Shown here: positions 57,601-64,000 of the stretch, one piece after another
How the letters are laid out: each line of letters begins with the position of its first letter
Position numbering within the stretch: the first letter of the stretch is position 1
Source of the DNA: Asterochloris sp. CNOR1
Lineage: Eukaryota; Chlorophyta; Trebouxiophyceae; Trebouxiales; Trebouxiaceae
Direction of reading: 5' to 3'
NCBI GenBank assembly: GCA_963969365.1
Contig: OZ017760.1
Coordinates: 62,001 to 126,000 of the forward strand
Length of the DNA: 64,000 bases
Made by a program: the position numbers and the translations under genes
Notes under the pieces: model-generated
What the model was told of the DNA's origin: nothing
Seen by the model: only the letters and a program-made list of their open reading frames with translations
Databases searched by the model: none

Positions 57601-60221
57601 ACCTGTGTAGGTGACAAGACTATGATGGACCAGCAGGGGGCTGGCTGATGTCTGAAGGCTCACCCCTGCCGGCTTGGCCTGGAAATGGCGGGCATGTGAC
57701 AAGCCCACAAAGTGACCCTGGACGTACGTCTATCAAACCTGTGGTTATGCCTGGTGTGCACATCAATTTTGCAGGTGCCAGGTCACACACAGCTAGCCTT
57801 TTTTCAAGCCACAGCCTAGCCTGCAAGTGGCGGCAGATGGGCTCAGCTGACCATGTGTGTGGAGGGCGTGCAAAACTAACCGCCTGTGGCCCTGGCAGCA
57901 AGCACAGCTGCAGTCCCTGTGAGCACCAGCCAAGGTTGGGTGCCAGGTTGGGAAGCTTCTACCACAACAAACAGTGACAGCTGGAAGACCTGTCTTGCAT
58001 ATTGCATCAAACTGCACGTGGCAGCTGACCACAAGTGAGCTGACAGCAAGGCTTAGTGCCCCCAAGCCGAGGGCCTTGCTGCTGCCATAGGTGTTGCCCT
58101 CGCAGCCTTGCCAATGATGGTCTTCCCGAGGGGATATGTTCCTCAGCGGGGTTTCCTGCCAGGCTACCTGCTACCATGAAAGTTGCCTCCCTCCTGCAGC
58201 TTCCAAGCACCACATGTGCAAAATCTGCCTGAACCAGACTGGCAGATGCAGTGCTGGCTGTGCATGTCTGCCACCCTGCTGCTGCCATGCGGGATTGCCA
58301 CGACAATGCCCTCCCAGCCTCCCTGCTGAGCCTGACAGCTGCTTCTGAGGAGGTCCTGCCGGTGCCGAGCAAGACTGCAATAGCAACCCCCTCCCAGCAC
58401 TGCCGCCAAAATACACAATGCCCTCCCCTCGCCTCCCCCCTTCTTGTCGTATTGACATGGCAGCGCACCTCTGCCAGCCTTGCTGCCGCCGTGCGAGACC
58501 GCCTCGCTGCTGTCCTGCGTGTCCGGCGAGTCGCATTTGCCGGGCAGGCGCTTGCTGCGGGCGGCAGGGCGCAGAGATGACTCATCCTCACTCACGCTGC
58601 CGCGCCCCTCAGCATCGCTCATGTCGGAGTCTGCGTCCTCACTCTGCAGGGCACATGACACGAGGGCAAGCTCAGCAGATGACGAAGTTCAGCACAATTT
58701 CGTTGACCTCTTAGTCTGTCAGAGGCAGCTCCAGTTTGCCCAGCTGTTGAGTCCATCTTCTGTAGGGCATGAGAAAACACCTCAGCACTGCTCTACAGCA
58801 AGACCTCTTCAGCACCACCTTGTTGTGAATGGAAGCTGAGGTGAGCTCCCCCTAAATGACACAGATACAGGCCCGGGCTGCGGTCCCATCTGTTGAGCAC
58901 CTAGCACCAGAGCACTCTCGCCACAGCAGAGCCTCGCAGCAGACCACCCTTCCTGTCAGCAAAGCACTCCTGCCTAGCTGCAGAGCCCCCTGCCCAGCAG
59001 CAGAGCCCTGGGGACACCTGGTGCCTACAGGCTGCACTGCCGCAAGCAAGGCAGGCCCAGCCATGCAGCAAGGCCAAGGCCGGAAGCAACTGCCGCCCAA
59101 GATGACCAGACCCTGGTCCTGACTTGTTGCCTGGGTCGGAACCTGAGCCTGCCAGCCTGCACTGCCGTAAACGAGGCATGCCCAGAAATGCAAGCGAGGC
59201 GTGCCCAGGAATGCAAGACGTGGCTGGTGCCAAGATGCCACAGATGATCAGGCCAAGCCTGTGCCTGGATTCCGCTGAGTGAGGGCCTGTGCCTGCCAGC
59301 TGATCAGCTTGCACTGCGAAGGGCAAGGCAGGCACAACAGTGCAGGCACTGGGCCATGCCAAGCATCTGCAGGTCAAGCTGGCGCCAGCTACTGAGAGCT
59401 GGATTTGAAGGCAAGGCTGACCTCGCTGGCATCCATGGATGCGACGCCTTTGAGCCCTGCAGCGCTCTCCTTGAGGGCCAGAGCGAGCTGCTGGCGCTCT
59501 GTGAGGCCTGCAGAGCACATCTAGGGCAATCAGCCAAGTTGAGACAGCTGATTGAGCACAGATGTGTTTCAAGGTGACCTCCAAGCCAGTGCCATGCTGC
59601 AGCTTCGAGAGCTTGCGCGGCCCAGGACATTAGTAGCTGCCCATGTGGTCATAATGAGTGATCTGACAGCATGCCTTTGCTACCTGCCTCATCGGTGTCG
59701 CAGGGAGCAGGCTAGATAGCCTGTCCCGCATGATCTGCTCCCGAACTCCTCAGTGCCACAAACACATGCCGCGCAGACATGCCAGTGCAGCAGGACCACT
59801 GAAAACAGGACCAACACTCTCGCAGTGACCGTCTGCCCGGCCAAGCAGGCACTGGCACTTCATGCAACACAACTGAGGGGCCTGCACAACGAACTCCCGC
59901 CTGCGAAGGCTGCATGCAGTGCTCACGTGGCACGAATCGAGCATCCCGCGGCGCTCCGCGAGCGCTGCCGGCATTCACATGATGTGTGGCCTGCCGCTTC
60001 CCAGCTGGCTGGGCCTGCTCTAGACCTGACTCCCCTGCTGGGTCCAAGCTGTGCTTGATGAGTTTGCGCTTGCGCGCGGATGGTGCTGGTGGCACGCGAG
60101 TGTGCATTCCCGTGGTTGCTGCCGCCCCCACAAAGACGCTCCTGCTGCAACTGGTCCCTGTGAATGCTGCGATCCTGGCTGACTCCTCTGGGCTGGCGAC
60201 TGCGTGTGCGCCTGCAGGCAT
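51691..60221 (-). CDS. Unrecognised long low-complexity, probably nuclear protein
   Basis: I do not recognise this protein. Eleven minus-strand exons close in phase: 59927-60221 (possible ATG 60219-60221), 59422-59507, 58469-58643, 56268-57232, 55844-55990, 54800-54952, 54081-54243, 53352-53527, 52449-52919, 52118-52251, 51691-51823 (stop 51691-51693); about 965 aa. Seen: a basic KRKLIK motif (possible nuclear signal, about residue 50) followed by LTERQQLALALKES helix; acidic Ser/Asp stretch SEDADSDMSDAEGRGSVSED; a 320-residue Ala/Pro/Glu-rich exon; RGGRGRRGRG basic patch; then a more ordered part (ARRLRSACFEADGAQEEFVSL, ACALLSRYHAMRWHQITNG, ADLSAERNDARRLHELQG) and a helical end LNFESSWNALLTSQQSEM. 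Disorder plus the basic and acidic patches suggest a chromatin or RNA protein (inference). An extra 5' exon near 60730-60810 is possible. Confidence 0.6.
57167..57480 (-). repeat. Copies of the long exon start of the unrecognised gene
   Basis: Read on the minus strand, the real acceptor complements 57233-57235. Copies of acceptor plus about 65 exon bases sit with acceptors at 57355-57357 and 57474-57476, spacing 122 and 119 bp. On the plus strand the shared text is CGGCTTTGCTTGCTG and CCTGCCCCGYCAGCATGGCCTGCA. Confidence 0.8.
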
Positions 60222-61748
60222 GGTTCAAAATTGAAACCTCGTTGCAGGTGCGCCAACTCCTGCCAGCAGTCAGCGATGCGGCCTGGCACGCTGACATGCA
60301 GCGGGCAGCCCAGCTGTGGGGAAGAGCAGCGCTGGAGGAAGCTGACAGATGGGTGTGGTGAGAAGACTGTCACACCATGGTGATATGCTGCTGGGCTGAA
60401 GAGAGCGGAGTAATCAGCGGTCTGGCTGCCTGCGCACTGCCCAGGGGCTCAGGCAGTGGCTCAGCTGCCACCACCTGGCACTTTCCCCCAGCCCTGTGCT
60501 GAGGTGTCCACTCGTTGCACCGACAGCCCCGGCTGGAAGTTGAGAGGGGCTGGCTGGGCACAACCTCAAGACCATGCAGGGGGTCGTGCCGCCCTCGGGC
60601 CGCCCAAACCCGCGGCGTGCGTCCTGCCGCCCAGGCCACAGTGTGTACCTGCCGAGCCCGCGAACCCTGCGCGGGGCTGCAGGGGGGCCCACCTGTTGAA
60701 AAATCATGCCTGGCCCCACATCACTCCCGTAGCTCCTGTGAGATGCCCTGGCTGGTGGGCTGCTGCGCCATCCTGAGGAAGCCCGCAGTGGCAGGCTGCT
60801 GAGTCATCCTCCCCAAACTGTGATGTGTTTGGTTCTTGGGTGGCACACAAGCTGACTGTCTGCTACTGGGTCTGCAGGAGGCGATTGGCAGCTCTGGGCG
60901 CAGGCAAACCCTCAACTGCTAGGGTTTTCCTGCACACGAGTGAGTGCACCAGATGAGGCCACAGGAGACAAGCCCTCTGTTTGACAAGGAGCTGCAAATG
61001 GAATTGTTCGTGCTGTGCCACCTGGAGGGGGGGAGGCCTGCCAGGACCTACACTCCCCTCGAGAAAGCCCATTGACGCTGGCAGGGCTGCCTGAGGCGAC
61101 CCATTTCTTCGGCACTAGGTGGGGCCGCAGACGGTCCTGCGAGCCGTGCCACCATGTTCGACACAACGTTCTAGCCTCGGTCCATCTGAAGACACTGCTG
61201 ATTGGGCACAACAGTAACAGAAAGCCTGAAGAGTCACTTCCCCACTCATCTGTATATGGGGAGGAAGTAGAGCAACAACTCTAAGCACAGACTGGTTGAC
61301 AGCACCTGACCAGCTGCACCAAGTTGGTCAGATCCTTCAGCCCTGTCATCGTGGTCCTGAGTGTCTGCTCGCCTAAGCTATGCAACTTGCATGAATGAGG
61401 TTTGTTCAGAGTTCAGATGGCAATGCTGTCATGTGGAAGTCGGCCCAGAGAAAAGGACTCAGCTGGATGGACATCGTCACAGATCTTGCAAGTCACACAT
61501 CAGGTCAGCTACTCTGGTTCAGCCTCAAGCTCCAGCGCATGTGAGAAGGACTTGGCATTGATGGGTGCATGCCCATTGGCTGCCCCGTTTTGGACCGGCA
61601 AGGGCCTGCAGCAAACGCCAGCTGCTCAGCAGCCTGATGAGTACCGAGAGCCACATCGGACCATAGAGCCGCCAACATGCTTTGTCAGGCACAACACACA
61701 GAGGAGTGTAGGTCGCCAATCAGGTGCACAGAAACATCTGCAGGTCAC
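60222..61748. other. Unassigned stretch
   Basis: Between the minus-strand start at 60221 and the TMEM45-like stop at 61749. A minus-strand open stretch from ATG 60805-60807 (MTQQPATAGFLRM) could be a further 5' exon of the gene below, but I found no phase-consistent junction. Plus-strand frames here show no similarity. Confidence 0.35.
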
Positions 61749-63829
61749 TCACTCGTAGGTCCTCTCTTGACGCTTGAGATACACCTTCATGCCGCAGAAG
61801 ACTGCAGGCAACAGCAAGCATCTCAGCGTGGCTCATTGTGTGTGCTCTGGAAAGGAGCGTCGACTCTGCTGCAGCTTATCATGGCGCCTGTCAGGCCAAT
61901 GGCAAGCTACAACAGCTTTCAGCCACAAGCTTCGTTCTGGCCAGCAGGTTCACCTGTCAAGCTGAGTACCATCACAAACATCCACCAAGTGACGTAGACC
62001 ACTGGGACAAACATGGCTGAGCCATGATAATCAGGGTCCCACTGCATGTTATCTGCAGAGGCAGAAGGTTCTCAGCAGGGGAGCATCATGGCAGCTGATA
62101 CGCAGATGCAACGGGTCGGTACAACATGAAACAGCTACCTGTTGCCTTTCTGAGGCAGCTGTGAGAAGTACAAAGCAGAGACTGCGTAAGTGCACCAAAG
62201 CAGGCTGCTTGGCAGGCCCAAGGTGGCAGCAGGAGACTGTGCTGCTGTCTGCCACAGCCCTGGGCTGACAGGCCCAGGCAGCAGCAGCCCCTGGAATGCT
62301 GAGACAGCCTGAGACACAGCTACATGCAGGGCAAAGCGCAAGTGAGTTGTGCCACAGAAGTCTGAGCACAGCTGACGCAAGAACCTCCCACCCAGCTCTC
62401 ACCTTTGGCAAGCTGCCAGGAGGCAGGCCCAATGAGGCATGCACTGCTGCTGCGCAGGAGAAGCAGGCAGGACTGCAGCTGCAATAACACATTCTGACTG
62501 AACAAGAATTTGGCTACCAAAAGGTGGCACATGCCTTGCATGATGATGGGCCAGCACCAAGCCTGTGCGCACAGCTGTGCTGCCGCTTCTCTTCCCAGCT
62601 TTGTCCGAGATGTAGGCCAGGGCCTGTGGTGCACAACACCAATGCTGAACCCAGCTCTATGCAGCACCCAGATCTGTGCCCACCTCTGTACAGGATATGA
62701 GCCACCTGGACGAGCCAGATGCCCTGCATGATGATGAGCATGGGCCGCGCGGCTGCCAGAAGGAAACTGTTGGGGCGGCATGTCTCCCCCACGATGACGA
62801 CAAAGGTGCACAAGATTGTGATGACCAGCAGGGTGTGCACCCTCACATCCAGCTGGGCCCCCTGCAGGCACGACACCAGGAGAGCGGTAGCTCCTGTACA
62901 GGGCGTCAAGGGGTGGCATGGCACCTGGTTGTGCCTGATCTGTCTGGCAGGCTAGATGCGGGTGAAAGCCACTGCTATGGTCTGCAGAGCGGCAGGCAGC
63001 AAATGAGACAGAGGTGACAAGCGCAAGGATGACAGGAAGTGTGACCGACCTCTGACCGGTGCGCCTGCAGCAGGCAGGCAACTCACACGGATCTGACGCA
63101 TTTGCAGCCTTGCGCATGCAGGCTGCCTGAGCTGCCACCTCTGCAGGCGCGGCCAGGTCAGTCGTGGATGCTCAGCGCTGCCAACAACGTCATGCAGCAA
63201 TCAAACAGTGCTGTCTGCCGCATATTGTAACGCTCTACACGTACAGGCGACCAGCCGCGGGTGAAGACAGCGGCATTGCACACCAGGGTCAGAACCTACC
63301 TGGAGGTGGAAGGCAAAGAGGAGCCCCTCTACGAGCACAGCCATGCTAAGGGATGCCTGCAACACATGCGACACTTCTTAGGTCACCTGCCATCTAGGAT
63401 CAGCAGCAACCTTGCAGGTAGAGCATTTGACCACAGGCAGGTATGTAAATGTATAGTTGCGAACAGGCTGCATAGACAGGTGCTTTCACTGCGTAACGAT
63501 GGCACAACAGCAGGCTCACATGCATGACACCTGGCAGCGCTGCACAACGTAGCATGAAGGCTGCAGCAGCAGCACAGCCTCTGCACGCACTGCATCCCCT
63601 CATTTACTCACATGCTCAATGCCGTGGGGCATATGGGCACAGCTCCACTCAGCAGCTACATCAATCCACACAGCTCCCTGAACTCACGTGGTCAATGCCG
63701 CTGGGCATGTCAGCATAGTGGCACAGCAGGTCCACAATGCCTGACAGCAGAAAGGCTAGGTACATGGCCGAGTGCTGCCAGTCCACGAGGTCGTGCTCCA
63801 CAAAACGCCCATCCTCCCCATACAGGCGG
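61749..63829 (-). CDS. TMEM45/DUF716 family membrane protein (5' end beyond window)
   Basis: Multi-pass membrane protein of the DUF716 (TMEM45) family, present in plants and animals; biochemical role unknown. Minus-strand exons 63688-63829, 63300-63356, 62684-62861, 61954-62052 and 61749-61801 (stop 61749-61751) join in phase; about 176 residues. Family marks: DWQHSAMYLAFLLSGIVDLL with His in the first helix, MPSGIDH, VEGLLFAFHLQG, LDVRVHTLLVITILCT, a helix around GIWLVQVAHILY, and WDPDYHGSAMF followed by VVYVTWWMFVMVLSLTG. At least five hydrophobic segments are visible. The C terminus is short and basic/acidic (KVYLKRQERTYE). Exon 63688-63829 starts in phase 2, so upstream exons exist; part of one is probably at about 63955-64000 (SPRLDSFATE). 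The stretch near 63920-63945 is a decayed copy of the 63829 exon start. Confidence 0.85.
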
Positions 63830-63869
63830 CTGCATGTAAGGAGGGGCAGGGCTAGACGCGCCTTGTGCA

Positions 63870-64000
63870 CTGGCAAAGTTGAGTGTTGTCAAATGCCAGA
63901 AGCGCCTACTGACACTCCACAGGCCCCACACAGGCGGCACCGCAATGCAGCAGGGCCAGCCACCTCAGTGGCAAAGCTGTCCAGGCGCGGGCTGCTACAG
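63870..64000 (-). other. Intron with exon-start copy and possible upstream TMEM45-like exon
   Basis: Minus strand: GCCGCCTGTGTGGGGCCTG (about 63920-63940) copies GCCGCCTGTATGGGGAGG at the start of exon 63829, about 105 bp away. Beyond it an open stretch SPRLDSFATE followed by a GTGGCT donor may be the previous exon, cut by the window edge. Confidence 0.4.

Noticed and set aside
60164-60361. Plus-strand small protein ending EEADRWVW
   Set aside because: Open only by chance opposite the minus-strand gene's 5' region; no similarity or start context.
1-64000. Bacterial or organellar origin
   Set aside because: Dozens of spliceosomal introns, plant-type families and plastid/lumen targeting signals place it in a plant-lineage nucleus. 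No rRNA, tRNA cluster or operon was recognised.

Overview
The window looks like a nuclear contig from a green alga, most likely a trebouxiophyte (Coccomyxa/Chlorella-like; lineage inferred, not proven). Coding sequence is GC-rich and split into short exons. Almost every acceptor reads (C)TGCAG and almost every donor GTGAG/GTGCG/GTGGG. The products are plant-type: short-form tRNase Z, plant CDPK, PASTICCINO1-like immunophilin, plastid FabZ, plant-type serine acetyltransferase with a C-terminal Ile tail, lumenal FKBP. I built the models by joining exons so that reading phase closes at each junction and the joined protein follows the family. In most genes the phase closes throughout.

Layout: (1) 1-2755 +, 3' part of tRNase Z. 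(2) 3635-5777 -, unrecognised coiled-coil protein. (3) 6426-8149 +, P-loop ATPase of ATPase_2/STAND type, with a possible coiled-coil exon to 8468. (4) 8809-14292 +, prolyl aminopeptidase, 11 exons, 475 aa. (5) 14593-22236 +, calcium-dependent protein kinase, 13 exons, 539 aa. (6) 23118-26280 -, TMEM53/DUF829 protein, 6 exons, 259 aa. (7) 26635-34233 +, PAS1-like FKBP-TPR protein, 13 exons, 577 aa. (8) 34372-35869 -, FabZ. (9) 36954-47846 +, serine O-acetyltransferase, 16 visible exons, at least 971 aa. (10) 48666-51248 +, twin-arginine thylakoid-lumen FKBP, 5 exons, 233 aa. (11) 51691-60221 -, unrecognised low-complexity, probably nuclear protein, 11 exons, about 965 aa. (12) 61749 to beyond 64000 -, TMEM45/DUF716 membrane protein, 5' end outside the window.

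The genes are unrelated neighbours, not an operon. TMEM53 and PAS1 diverge from a gap of 354 bp. PAS1 and FabZ converge with 138 bp between stop codons.

The most unusual signal is in the introns. Again and again the intron beside an exon holds one to five decayed tandem copies of that exon's splice junction plus its first or last tens of bases, most often 105-126 bp apart. I found this in at least nine genes. Two more points stand out: about 9% of introns (7 of roughly 80) start with GC, and the serine acetyltransferase carries about 690 low-complexity residues, including five exact 19-residue repeats, between its catalytic domain and its conserved C-terminal end.
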